A stretch of DNA of 64,000 bases from the NCBI GenBank assembly GCA_009193035.1, contig SWDT01000106.1, forward strand, positions 18,345-82,344, given 5' to 3'. This DNA is from Halicephalobus mephisto. Its lineage: Eukaryota; Nematoda; Chromadorea; Rhabditida; Panagrolaimidae. A program made the translations under genes and the position numbers. The notes below the pieces were generated by a model. It did not search any database. It was not told the origin of the DNA and saw only the letters and a program-made list of their open reading frames with translations. The stretch's first letter is position 1. Every line of letters begins with the position of its first letter. Positions 46,201-57,940 of this stretch are shown here, piece by piece.

Positions 46201-46500
46201 AAAAAATTTTTCTTTGATATTTTTGGAGATGTTGAAAAAATAAAAAAGATAAGATAAGACATCACATGGGACTCTGTTTCAGAATTGAGGTTTATAGTTT
46301 ACATTGGAATTTTATTATATCGATGAGAAAGGAAAAACTGTTTTTTTCGAAAAATGAACGGCCTGGAGCTGAACTTGAAAAAAAATCGTAAACAAGACAT
46401 CTGAGGTCGTTCAATCCGACAATTATTTCATTTTTTAAATTTTTTTTTAAAACTAATTTTAAACCAAAAAATTAATTTTAATGAAAATTATTTTTAATTA
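43263..46500. other. Upstream region of the nuclear receptor gene, mostly repeats
   Basis: 43380-43510 is a GC-richer island about 120-250 bp upstream of the receptor start and is the likely promoter. 43560-43830 has two to three units with GTCTCGACAAGAATTTTT. 44060-44463 is listed separately. 44480-44700 and 45240-45480 are GC-richer islands without a gene I can support. The remainder is A/T-rich filler. Confidence 0.5.
44060..44463 (+). repeat. Dispersed duplicate, copy 2 (upstream of the receptor gene)
   Basis: Direct-orientation match to 38520-38885: the same two tandem units, ending in the same ACCCCCATAGTACCCTA block. The two copies flank the DNA-binding-domain part of the receptor gene. 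Confidence 0.9.
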
Positions 46501-46531
46501 TATAAAAATCAAAAATTGAAAACAATTCTAA

Positions 46532-46747
46532 ATGTGTAAGGACAGCCCGGCTGGCAACGCACAAAAACGAACTGCCCAGAGTCCCGGCAGCACACACGAT
46601 ATCGACTTGTTCTCTCTCTTCTACGACAGAACTTTTGACAGACAAACCAAAAATTTCAAAGCAACAACGAATCTGAAAGAACTGAAAAGACTAGCCCCAG
46701 CAACGTCGGATATTCAACAGTCCATAACGAAGACACACTCGGCATAA
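46532..46747 (+). CDS. Small orphan ORF in a GC-richer island (doubtful)
   Basis: A true ATG opens a 71-codon frame, hydrophilic and basic, with 'FSLFYDRTFDRQTKNFKATT'. Base composition across exactly this stretch is coding-like and drops sharply to A/T filler on both sides. There is no splice partner, no poly(A) signal nearby and no family I recognise. It could be a small gene, an exon of an unseen gene, or a regulatory island. Confidence 0.25.
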   Translation: MCKDSPAGNAQKRTAQSPGSTHDIDLFSLFYDRTFDRQTKNFKATTNLKELKRLAPATSDIQQSITKTHSA

Positions 46748-49700
46748 TAATGTACAAAAAAAATTTAAAATTTAAAGAATTTTAAAATTTTAAAAATCTA
46801 AAAATTCGAAGACTTAAAATTTAAGAAATTTTAAAATTTTAAAAATTTAAATCCAAAAATTTTAAAAATATTAAAAATCTAAAAAATCTAAAAATTAAAA
46901 AATTTTAAAAATCATAATTTAAAAAAATTCAAAATTAAAGAAAAAATTTAAAAATTTATAAACAACTTGGAAAAATATAATTTTTAAAAATTCTAAAAAA
47001 AATAAAACTTAAAAATTTGTAAAACTTGAAAAAGTGAAGTTTTTTAAATTAAAAAAAATTAAAATTAACTTTATAAAAAGTAGAAAAAATTTAATTTATA
47101 AAATTCTTTTAAAAAATTATTTAATTTTCAGTCGGAATTTTTAAATATTGATCGAAAAATTTTTACTTTTTAAAAGAACAAAGGTCGCGGAAGAAAAATT
47201 CTCAAAAAAATATACTTATTTAAAAGTGAAAAAGGGAAGATTTAAGTTTTATATATTTTTTGAGTTTTTATACGAATTTTATTTTTAAATTTCTTATAGT
47301 TTATAAACTTTTTAAAAATTTATTTTTTTGAATTTTTTGCATAATTTTTTTCGTTTTTTTAAATTTTTAAATTTTTCATAAAATTTACTTTTTTTTGAGT
47401 TTTTTTAAAATTTATTTTTTTAAAAATTTTCATAAAATTTATTTTTTTTAAAATTTTTATAAAATTTATTTTTTTTTCAAATTTCTTTAAAATTTACTTT
47501 TTTTTGAGTTTTTTTAAAATTTATTTTTTAATTTCTATGTAAAATTTACTTTTTTAAAATTTGTACACATCAATTTTTCCCAAGTTCTTTTTGTAAATTT
47601 TATTTTCAAGTTTTTTCAAACTTTTATGTGAAATTTAATTTTTTAGATTTGTATGTAATTTTTTGGACTTTTTACATGAAATTTAATTTTTTAATTTCCG
47701 AATATAAGCTACAAACTATATAATACTGATATTTTCAACAGTAAAGTTACAAAGTTTAAGAAAGTACATAAAGCAGTAATCAACTACAAATTTATACTTT
47801 TAAATTTCCTTGAATTTTAAAGTTTATTTCGTGAGACAACATTAGGGACGTGATATCATGTCGGAAAAAACTTCCAGTCCAAAGTTTTATAATTGAATTT
47901 ATAAAATATAGTAACCACAGGTGGAAGAAAAAACGGAAAATTGGGCCCCGATGACCTCGGTAAACTTCTAGGTCAATTACGTAAGTACGAAAACCATATA
48001 TCCATTAATTTGGGGAAGTGAAAAGATTTAAATACCCCCGATAAGGACCCTCAGATATAATCTGGAAATACCGTAATTACACAAGGTTACCTAAAGTTGG
48101 GAATGCAAAATTAAAAAAGTAAAATTTAAATAATTGTTGATTTTTATAATTAGGGTTAATTTCGATATGAAATTACCAACGAACATTTCGGAAATCTCGA
48201 TTAAGCCCAAAATACCGTATGAAAAACCACTTAAGTTTATAATATTGAAATCCACAATGTACTTTGGTTTTAATATATCGAAATTGAAACATACTAATAT
48301 ACTAAAATCCAAAATGGGGATTTATTGGTGTTTAAAATTAAAAAATAAATAACTAAGAATAAAGTTAAAAAATAGGTAACTAAGGATAAAATTAAAAAAT
48401 AGGTAACTAAGAATAAAATAAAAAAATAGTTAACTACGAATAAAATAAAAAACGAAAAATTGGGTCTCACCAAAGTGGACAAACTTCAAAGTCCGTTACG
48501 TAAGCAAGAAATGCATATATTAATGAACTAGAAATATAATATTTAGACCGAAGTAACATTACTAAATAGCCTAAAGATACTACTTGGAAAATACTATAAT
48601 TAGACAACGCTAAATAAAGTCGGAAGTTTCCCAGCAATTATATAATTAGAGTAGATACAAAGCTTAGGTGGTTGTATATATGGCAATTGTTGGGATTTAT
48701 ATAATATAATAACTACAAGGCAAGCAAGAGAACGGGAACTTGGGTCTCAGTAAAGTTGGCAAATTTCCAAGTCCGTTACGTAAGCAAAAAATCCATATAT
48801 CAATTACCTAAAAATACAATATTTAGACCGAAGTAACATTAATAGCGACTTTAAAATACTACCTGGAAGCACTATCATTAGGTAATGTTAAATAAAATTA
48901 TAAATCGTCTGAAAATTATGAAATTAAGTACAAAGTTAGTTACTTACAAGATAATTGCTGACATTTCAATCGACAACTTTGGTCTCGTCGAATAGGACAA
49001 ATAAACGAAGCTCATCTACCTGAATATTACAAAATGCACGTACGCACCGCGGTCGGTCAAAAAGGAAACAGCGAAATTTCAATGAGACTGGCAGCGAACA
49101 CCGGATATTCCTGCACGATGGACAAATAGGGACACGAAGGTTGATTTAAATTACAGGGAGATTTCGGAAATAAAACAATATATGGAAAAATACGAAATCA
49201 GCTTCGAAAGAAAAAAACAAATTTTGAAAGCTCTTGAAAAAAAAACACAATTTCGAAAGAATTGTCTTGGAACGAATTTCTAGGAATTTTTATTTGGATT
49301 GGAAATTGTAGGATTTAATATTTACACAAAATTGTAGAAATATTTAATGAATTTTAGGAATTATAAATAAATACGAAATTGAAAACAAAGGATTCCACTC
49401 ATTGTTGCGAAAGAACTGTCTCAACGCGAATTTCTAGAACTTTTTGTTTGGATTTTGAATTTTGGGATTTGGTGCTTATACGACTTTAGAAAGTTATAAA
49501 ACCATTTAATATATTTTCGAAATTATGAACAAAGGTAACGCCGAGGACGAACTACTTTCAGTTGATCCAGGAGAACTGTCTCGACGCGAATTTCTAGAAC
49601 TTTTTGATCAAATTTAGAATTTTGGGATTTAGTGTTTATATGACTATGTAAAGTTACAAAAATATTCAATGGATGCTGAAACTTATAAATAAGGATGCTG

Positions 49701-50174
49701 AAAACGAGCTACTTCCAGTTACTTCAGGAGAACTGTCTCAGCACGAATTTCCAGAACTTTTTGGTTAAATTTAGGATTTTAGGATTTAGCGTTTATATGA
49801 CTATGTAAAATTATAAAAGCATGAAGTAACTGCTGAAAGTCGTAAACAAAGGATATACTGAAGACGAACTGTTTCGTTTAGGTTATTTTGACACGAATTT
49901 TCAGAACTTTTTAATTAGGTTTGGAATTTTGGGATTCAGCGTTTATGATTCTATAAAATTACGAAAATATTCAATGAATTTTGGAAACTGTAAATTTAAA
50001 AAATGTTGAAAATAAATAATTTCGTTCATTTTAGGAGATTTAAAATTCCGCAAAAAACATCTTTTTCGTTTCAAGACCGGCGTATTTGATTTTTGTTAAA
50101 ATGCGTTTGTTTGTTTTCCAATCCAAAATCTTCACTTTATTTATTTATTTATTTTTATTGGAAGTCTCTTCCTC
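46748..50174. repeat. Gene-poor stretch with two tandem arrays
   Basis: 46750-47700 is A/T filler. 47930-48960 has about three units of 300-400 bp sharing GGGTCTCA, AAAGTTGGCAAA, GTCCGTTACGTAAGCAA and ATTTAGACCGAAGTAACATT. 49250-50030 has five units of about 155 bp with GAACTGTCTCGACGCGAATT and TCTAGAACTTTTTG. A GC-richer island at 49000-49140 separates the arrays. Confidence 0.8.
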
Positions 50175-53100
50175 ATGTGGAACGAAGGCGAGAACTGGAG
50201 ACCTTGGGATAACCGCGATCTCAACTACAGACCAGTCAGGTCTCGACAGAAGCACTTCCGACGTGGTCTTCGTCGCGAATTTCCTCCAGATCAGGGATTC
50301 TTCAATGGACCAGTGTATTCCGGGTATCCAGATCCCGTTTCAACCAATTTCACCCAGAGTGATAGTGGATATTATTCAAGATCAAGGCCTGCAGCTAATC
50401 CCCAGGATCAGCGGACTTTTGAGTTTAATCCGTTTTCGAGCAGTTGGCCGACCCATGCTCCCGTCGGCGGATTTCCTTATCCGTCTTCCCCACCTCAACC
50501 TGAGACGATCAATTTCCTAAATTTAAAAACTGCAACTGAATGCGGTATCAAGTGGGAGATTCCGGTCAACTATCAAGGCAAGTTTCGATTTCTCACAAAT
50601 TTTGAGCTTCATATGCTAAATTTACTTCTCATTCATTAATTTCGGTTCCAATACATTATATTTCGGTTCCAATACATTGTATTTCGATTTTCATATATCA
50701 AAGTTTAATTTTAACATACCAAATTTGGTTTTTATGTAAATTTTTAATTTTTATGTATGATTTGTGACTTTGATATGTCAAATTCCGACTTTAATGAATT
50801 ATATTTTGGGTTTCATATATCAAAGTTTAATTTTATGTGTTAATTTCTAATTTTCATATGTGGGTTTTTACTTTTGCGTTTTCAGATAGAAGAGACTGCG
50901 AACATTCCCTGAGGCTCTACCATGGCGACCACTTGCTCGAGTCCATTGACCTTATGCCGGAAGATGAGGAATTCAGATTCAAGACGATCCCGGGCATGGA
51001 GTACTCGATTTTCCTCAAGATTAAAAGTCCCAATGGACGTGTCCTTGCTACTGGAGAGGTGACGATCAAAGCTAGTGAGTCATTTGACACACTTTTGATA
51101 TATGAGGTCGCTTTTTCTAGCGTTCTCACTTCAAGAATTGTTCAAGTTGATGAACAAAGCCATTTCGTTTTGTGAGCAATTGGGAAATCACAAAAGAGCC
51201 TTCCGCGTCGTCTACAGATGTAAACCGCAATTCTATTGGGATACGATTAGGGATAGTTGGGACGGAATTATGATGAAGTACGTCAAAGACGAAAACGGCC
51301 AAGCCGCTTGTCCGATCAATGGAGCCTTGTATGGACTGTTCTTCTCTGCCAAGGTGCTCAAAAATGGAGAACTCCCACCGACCAGTCCCTTTGGCGACAC
51401 CAGAATGCGGATTCCAGCTGAGGATTTACTCGATCCAGTGAAGCACAATATGTATTTTGCTGATTTTTGTAAGTTTTTTAATAAGTAAAACGATCCATTT
51501 TCGGTGATGTTAGTAATAGAATAGAAACAAGAGGAATATTACTCAACAATAAGGCAAAAATCAATTATATATTTCACAATTGACACACAGGTTTTCTGAA
51601 ATCACGTCTAACTGAATGGGATCAACATATAAGGGCCTCTGATCATGATTTTCACATTACCTAGTTCTAAATATAGTCTATGACAAGATTGTAATCTAAC
51701 AGGATTGATTGTAATTAAGTATAATCGACGTACTGATATCTTTTCGACTGGAAATAGACATGGTCCGATATACATTGATTATATTCAGTTATATTCAATA
51801 TTTTGTTAGATTGCAATCCTATCATCGGTTATGCTTAATTAGAATCAAAGAATGTGAAAACTGTGGTTAGGAGCTCTTACGTGTTGATTCTATTTAGTTA
51901 GGTCTGATTTCAGAAAACCTGTACAAAAACAACTGAGGGTTTCATCCGTGCCCTACAGTATCCCACGCTTCCTGATTTTCAAGTTATCTCTTCAGGTCCT
52001 CTCTAGTTTAGTTTCTGTCCCAACAGTTACTGTAAAGGTAGTTATTATTTTTCGACATTTAGTAGTACTTTTAGCTAGATGATAATTGTTCCTTCTATTT
52101 CGTGAGCTTTGTAATTTCTTTCGTTTTTATGGATTTTTTGATAGTTAAATTAATTTAATGTCTTAGTTAAGTAAGAAAATTAATTTAAAAATAATGAATT
52201 TTGAAATCAGCGAATCAAAGGGCCCAACTGCCGCAGGGGAAGAACTGTAATATAAATGTATTTTTATATGTAATTACCAACCCCCCGAAGATAAAAAAAA
52301 ATTTTAAATCCCGTGTGTTCCTATTCAATAATTTTTAAATCCATTTAGAAAGAATATTTGAAAAATTTATTTGGAAATCATAAGATTACGAAATAGTTGT
52401 CACGCGAAACCAAAATTATCACGCAAAATATTTTTTGAAAAGTTCCAAAAATTTGTGTCGAAATAATTTTAGGAAAATTCTAATTTAAAAATTATTGTAT
52501 TTTTGTATAAATGTTAAATTTCACATTTTTGGGTCTCAACAAGAAAATCCTAAAAATTCGTTTTAAGACAGTTTTTGAAAATTTTGGTTTTTACAATATG
52601 ATTAATTTCGAAATTATGTAAAATTACGAAATAATTACAAAAAATTCTCAATTACGGTAGTTTTTTGAAATTTTTATAATAATATTAATTTTAGTGATTT
52701 TTGTTTAATTTTTTTAGACTGTAACAAGGAAGTCCACTATGTAACTATCGTCGTTTGTGTAAAGAATTCCAGTTCAGATTCCTTCTGTAGACGGAAATTG
52801 ATCTATCTTGATCCAAATAATAATCCCTTTCTCATGGGCATCAACAGAACTCGGTATTGTGAATTTTTCACTGCTACTGGAGTTCATGTGGAAATTTTTT
52901 ACACAGAATCTATTCCTATTAATCTTGGTCATTTTGAACAAGTGAAGACGGTAGGAATGGGGAGTTCGAGAATTGGAGGACTTCGACATAATAAATATTG
53001 TACTGTTTGTAATTTGTATCCAGTTGTGAGTCCTCGAAATAATGAAAACAATAATGAATATGAGGATATCAATGAAGATAAGTGGACTAGATTGGATAAT

Positions 53101-53833
53101 ATGGTGGATGAACTTCGGCCGATGGGATTGACGTGGAGGGATTGTGATGATGTTGCGAGAACTCTTGATGAGTTGGTTGAGAAGGTTTCTGAAGATAAAG
53201 AATCTGATGATTTTGAAGTTCGAGTAGCTTTTGGAGGATTTGTAAGTTTTAATAATTTAATTATTTTTGAAAGTTTTGATTTTTAATGATTTTTATTTTA
53301 GTGATTTTAACTACTTTACTAGTTTTAATAACTTTTTATTATTTAAACAATTTTAGTGATTTTTTTTATTATTTAAACAATTTTAGTAATTTTTTATTAT
53401 TTAAACAATTTTAGTATTTTTTTTATTATTTAAGTAATTTTAGTGACTTTTTTTATTATTTTACTAATTTTACTAATTTTAGTGATTTTTTTTATTATTT
53501 AAGTAATTTTAGTAATTTTGATGATCTTTATTGTGCTAGATATTTTTATTTTGTTATTTTAGTTATTTTAGTTATTTAGTTATTTTTGTTATTTTATTCA
53601 TATTTGTTGTTTTTGTTATTTTATTTATATTTGTTGTTTTTGTTATTTTTATTTGTGTTTTTCAGATTCCGCATAACCCTGATCGTAAGGAATTTAAGAA
53701 CAAAGGAATTGGTGCCAGGTTTCGTAACTTTGGTCACTCAATCAGTAAGAAATTCCACAATAATTTCAACAAAGTCCACAACAATATTTTCAAAAAAGAA
53801 AAAACCTACAAGGACAATAGCTGGAGGTGGTAA
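50175..53833 (+). CDS. PHYHIP-family protein (phytanoyl-CoA hydroxylase-interacting protein-like)
   Basis: Exons: 50175-50577, 50886-51074, 51121-51468, 52718-53241, 53666-53833; 543 aa, all in phase. The first intron has a GC donor (AAG|GCAAGT). The N-terminal 120 residues are Tyr/Pro/Arg-rich and low-complexity. A fibronectin type III-like domain follows (about 120-200, 'ECGIKWEIPVNYQG ... YSIFLKIKSPNGRVLATGEV'). The family core is 'AFRVVYRCKPQFYWDTIRDS', 'YVKDENGQAACPINGALYGL', 'PPTSPFGDTRMRIPAEDLLD', 'NMYFADFYC' and 'FCRRKL', in the same order as human PHYHIP/PHYHIPL. A basic tail ('FRNFGHSISKKFHNNFNKVH') is extra. The biochemical role of the family is poorly known. ATG 50175 is the first in frame; the same frame is open back to 50100 without an ATG. 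AATAAA at 53933. Confidence 0.88.
51588..51921. mobile_element. MITE-like element, 334 bp, long inverted ends
   Basis: Left end CAGGTTTTCTGAAATCACGT, right end read inward CAGGTTTTCTGAAATCAGAC; similarity continues for about 47 bp (CTAACTgAATgGGATCAACA against CTAACTaAATaGAATCAACA). The interior is also partly self-complementary, with GATTGTAATCTAACAGGATT facing TTAGATTGCAATCCTATCAT. Flanks are CA on the left and TA on the right, so any TA duplication has decayed. No coding capacity. It lies in the intron 51469-52717. Confidence 0.75.
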
Positions 53834-53932
53834 ATGTTTGTACTTTGATCTGTTTTTATAGTTTCTGTAGTTTGGTAACTGTTAACAGTTGAAATTGTAA
53901 GAAAAAATGAATTTTTTTAATCAATTTTAAAA

Positions 53933-53938
53933 AATAAA
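53933..53938 (+). terminator. Poly(A) signal AATAAA of the PHYHIP-family gene
   Basis: AATAAA 100 nt after the stop codon at 53833. Confidence 0.5.
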
Positions 53939-54389
53939 TTTTTCGGACATTTTGCGATTTTTTTCTGTAGTTAATTTTAAAGTTTACACATCTATGCACT
54001 ATTCGCATCGACATTTTTGGAAATGTCGACGACAGAATTTTTATTTTTTATTCAAACGTGAAAAGAATCTCCAAAAATATTTGGTGTAAAATTTTCAAGG
54101 AAATTTTAGTGTAAAAATCAAAAAAAAAATTATTTTAAAAAATTTAAAAAAAATTATTTTAAAAAATCAAAAAAAAATTATTTTAAAAATCAAAAAAAAA
54201 AAATTATTTTAAAATTTGAATTTTAAATTAAGACAAAAAGTTAATTTAAAATTTAAAAAAATTTAATATAAAAAATTCTAAAAATTTTCGAAAAAAATTA
54301 TTTAAAAAACTTAGAATTTTTGATTTTTTAATTTTTCAAAAAAAAAAATAAAATTTTTTAAAAAAATTGTTTCTTTTTTTTGTCGTCGA

Positions 54390-54600
54390 TGAATAACTTT
54401 TTTGAGGAAAGTAGTTTTGTTTCATTGACTTGAAGTAAAACAATCAACATGACCTTTGACCTGCAATTGCCCACTTTAATCTCTTTAGCGAGAGGTTACC
54501 TGGTGCACAGACAGAAATTTACCAAGCCAGTCAAATCATACTTTTATCGTTTAAACTGTCATCTGACTGTAGAGGGGAAATCCTCTTGACAGATCTTCAT
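54390..54600. promoter_or_regulatory. GC-richer island with a perfect DR1 nuclear-receptor element
   Basis: 54450-54462 reads TGACCTTTGACCT, the reverse complement of AGGTCAAAGGTCA, a perfect direct repeat of the AGGTCA half-site with 1-bp spacing. DR1 sites bind HNF4/RXR-type receptors. The island sits in A/T filler about 600 bp past the PHYHIP-family stop; which gene it might serve is unknown. Confidence 0.5.
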
Positions 54601-56640
54601 TGATTTTAATTTTATAAAATTTCTTAATTTTTAAAAAATTTCAGCTTTTTAAAGTTTTTAAAAATTTTAATTTATTAATTTCTTAATTTCTTAATTTTTA
54701 AAAAATTTCAACTTTTTAAAAATTTTAGAAAATTTTAATTTATTAATTTCTTAATTTTTAGAAAATTTCAACTTTTTAAAAATTTTAGAAAATTTTAATT
54801 AATTTATTTCTTAATTTTTAAAAAATTTCAACTTTTTAAAAATTTTAGAAAATTTTAATTTATTTATCTCTTAGTTTTTAAATTTTAAAAAAATCTTAAT
54901 TTTTAAAGTTTTTAAAAATTTAAATTTATTAAATTTCTTGATTTTCGAAATATTTTTAATTTTAAAATTTGAAAAATTTAAATTTATCAAATTTCAGAGT
55001 ATTTTTAATTTTAAAACTTTTAAAAAATTTTTAGAGGTTTTAAATTTTTTAATTTTCGAAACTTAAATTTTTTGAAATTTTTAGAGGTTTTAAATTTTTT
55101 AATTTTCGAAACTTTTAAATTTTTTGAAATTTTTGATTTTTTCTAAAATTTTTTAAAAATGAATACCCCGAGAATGACGTTAATAAGTAAGACTCCGGAT
55201 GATCAAGTTACATGTCTGGTTTGGGTTAGAAAAATGAGATTGTTTCTTCTTTCCCCTTAGGCGGCAAGACTAAAGATGAATGATGATCAATGATATCGGG
55301 ATATTTGGAAGAGATCTTTGATTTAAATTCACTTCGGAAAATCGTATTTATAAAAATTTTAAATTTGTTTTTCGAAATTTCCAAAATTATTAAAAATTAA
55401 ATATTTTTTAAATTTTAAAAAACTTAAAAATTATTAAAAATTAAACATTTTTTAAATTTTAAATTTATTATTTTTTAAATTTTTGAAAATTTTTTAAATT
55501 TATAAATTTGTGAATTACGGTATACAAAGTACAGTAATTTCCATCTGCTTTTGGCAGTTTGAATTTATATAAAAAATAAAATTTAAAAAATTAGAATTTC
55601 AAAGTACCTTCGTCGAAACCCGGTCAATTATGATTTGAATCAAAAATTTTAATTTTATTTAAAGTTTTGATTTTAAAGTTTTAATTTTATTTGAAATTTA
55701 AATTTTATTTAAAATTTTAATTTTATTTAAAATTTTATTTTTGAATGTTCTTTGGTTGTCGAAATTGAACTTATTTCGCTCGTGTAGAAAACGTGGAAAA
55801 AATACAAAGGTAATTCTCCATGATTCACTGTTTGCTTGTTGAATCACTTGAAGAAGTCTGTGAGTGTTTCTTCGTTGTCAAATCTACTGTCAGTATTGGG
55901 ATAGTATCTTCTACCGTATCCTGAAGTTCTTATTTTAGTATTTTTAATAATTATATTAAATAATATTAATTTGAAAAATTTTAGATTACTGTATTGAGGT
56001 GCAAAAAGAACTTTGATTTTTTAATCAATTAGTTTTTTGTTGTTCTTTTGAAATTACTGTATTGTAAAATTATCAAAAATAGTATCTTCTACCGTATCTT
56101 GGAAGTTCTTATTTTAGTATTTTTAATAATTATATTAAATAATATTAATTTGAAAAATTTTAGATTACTGTATTGAGGTGCAAAAAGAACTTTGATTTTT
56201 TAATTACTGTATTGTAAAATTATCAAAAATAGTATCTTCTACCGTATCTTGGAATTTTATATTTTAATTATTATATTAAATAATTATTAATTTGAAAAAT
56301 CTTAGGTTACTGTATTAGAACAGAAATCACTCTCGATTTCCTAATTAGGAAATTTCAATTTTCGTATTTTTCACGTACAAACTCAATGATTAAATTTATT
56401 CTTTGAATAAAACTAAATTTAAAAAAAAATCAAAAAACAAATTTGATCAAATTTTTCGAAAAAATCAGTTTTTTTCGCAATTTTTTTAATGTTCGAAATC
56501 AGCCAAATTTTTCAATTTTAATTTATTTTAAAATAAATATATTTTTATTCATTGATAAAAAAATTAAAATTAATTTTTCACGTGAGTTTTAACATCAAAA
56601 CAAAATTTATAAATCATGTGATCAAAACATCGGGGTGGTT
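54601..56640. repeat. A/T filler, small island and about 140-bp tandem repeat
   Basis: 54620-55140 is A/T-rich with short repeats. 55155-55340 is a GC-richer island with a 33-codon ORF from ATG 55160, not assigned. 55880-56310 has three units with AGTATCTTCTACCGTATCTT and TTAGATTACTGTATTGAGGT. No supported gene. Confidence 0.7.
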
Positions 56641-56649
56641 ATTTGTGGG

Positions 56650-57470
56650 AACTTTGACTCATGTCTAAAAAAAGAAGAAAAAATTGTAATTATCAGGAAC
56701 TTTCGTGGTGAGAATTGACTTTTTTAAGTTACTTTTTAGGCCAAAATCAACTTGTACCTTAAAAAAATTGTAATTATCAGGAACTTTCATGGTGAGAGTT
56801 GACTTTTTTAAGTTACTCTTTGCACGAAAATCAACTTGTACCTAAAAAAATCTATAATTACTAGAGACTTTCGTGATGAGAGTTGACTTCTTTTAAAGTT
56901 ACTTTTTAGGCTAAAATCAATGTAGATAAAAAGAGAAATACTATAGTAACTAGGAGCTTTCGTTGCGGGAGATAACTTTTCTGTTAAGTTGTTCTTTGCA
57001 GGAAAATCAACTTGTACCTAAAAAAGAAAAAAATATCATGATAATCAGGGACTTTCGTGACGGGAATCGACTTTTCTTTTTTTTAATTACTTTTCGCACT
57101 AAATTTCACTCATATTTATAAATAAAATTTTCACAATTGTCGTGAATTTTCGCTGCAAGAGTTGGTTTTTTATCAGATTACTCTTTACACAAAAGTTTAC
57201 TTACATTGGTAGACGATTGACTTCATCAAAGTCATGAAGGACTTTCGTCGTAGAAGCTCATCCTACTATCCTTCAAGTTGCTCTTAATTCCACTCAAGTT
57301 GGTAAACAGTTGACCTCATCATGGCCCTTAGAGCATTCGTGGCGAAACTCAATTTTGCTTTTTTTAGGTCAATTTCGAACACCAACTTTATTCAAATTTA
57401 GCAACAATTGAGGTTTTGTCGGCTTCAGAAAATTCGTGACAAGAATCAATTTTTTATGTTAATTTTCATC
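56650..57470 (+). repeat. About 90-bp tandem repeat array, plus orientation
   Basis: About nine units with AATTATCAGGAACTTTCGTG, GTGAGAGTTGACTTTTTTAA and AAAATCAACTTGTACCTAAA. The core AACTTTCG-YGGTGAGAGTT is the reverse complement of the core in the array at 59270-60730. Confidence 0.88.
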
Positions 57471-57529
57471 ATCAATTAAATTAGGATTTTAAAAAAATTA
57501 AGTTCTTTAAAAAATTAAATTCTTCAAAA

Positions 57530-57940
57530 AATTTGTGTAAGAATTAAGTTGATTTCTGCCATCAATTAAATTAATAATTAGATAATAATTAAATTCTTAT
57601 GATCTTCAGAAAATTCATAACGAAAATAAATTTCGTTTTTTAAAATAATTTCATACTATTTAAATTTATAAAAATTTAATTTTCGTCATCAATTAAATTA
57701 ATAATTAGATAATAATTAAATTCTTATGATCTTCAGAAAATTCATAACGAAAATAAATTTCGTTTTTTAGGATAATTTCATACTATTTAAATTTATAAAA
57801 ATTTAATTTCCGTCATCAATTGGATTAATAATTGGACAATAATTAAATTCTTATGATCTTCAAAAAATTCATAACGAAAATAAATTTTATTTTTTAAAAT
57901 AATTTCATACTATTTAAATTTATAAAAATTAAATTTTTAT
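57530..57940. repeat. About 125-bp tandem repeat
   Basis: Three units with TTAATAATTAGATAATAATT, AAATTCTTATGATCTTCAGA and AAATTCATAACGAAAATAAA, very similar to one another. They directly follow the 90-bp array and may be a diverged higher-order form of it. Confidence 0.85.

Noticed and set aside
51075..51131. Acceptor TTCAAG at 51131 for the third PHYHIP exon
   Set aside because: It is in the same frame as TTTTTCTAG at 51120, but the latter has the better pyrimidine tract and adds residues that align with the family.
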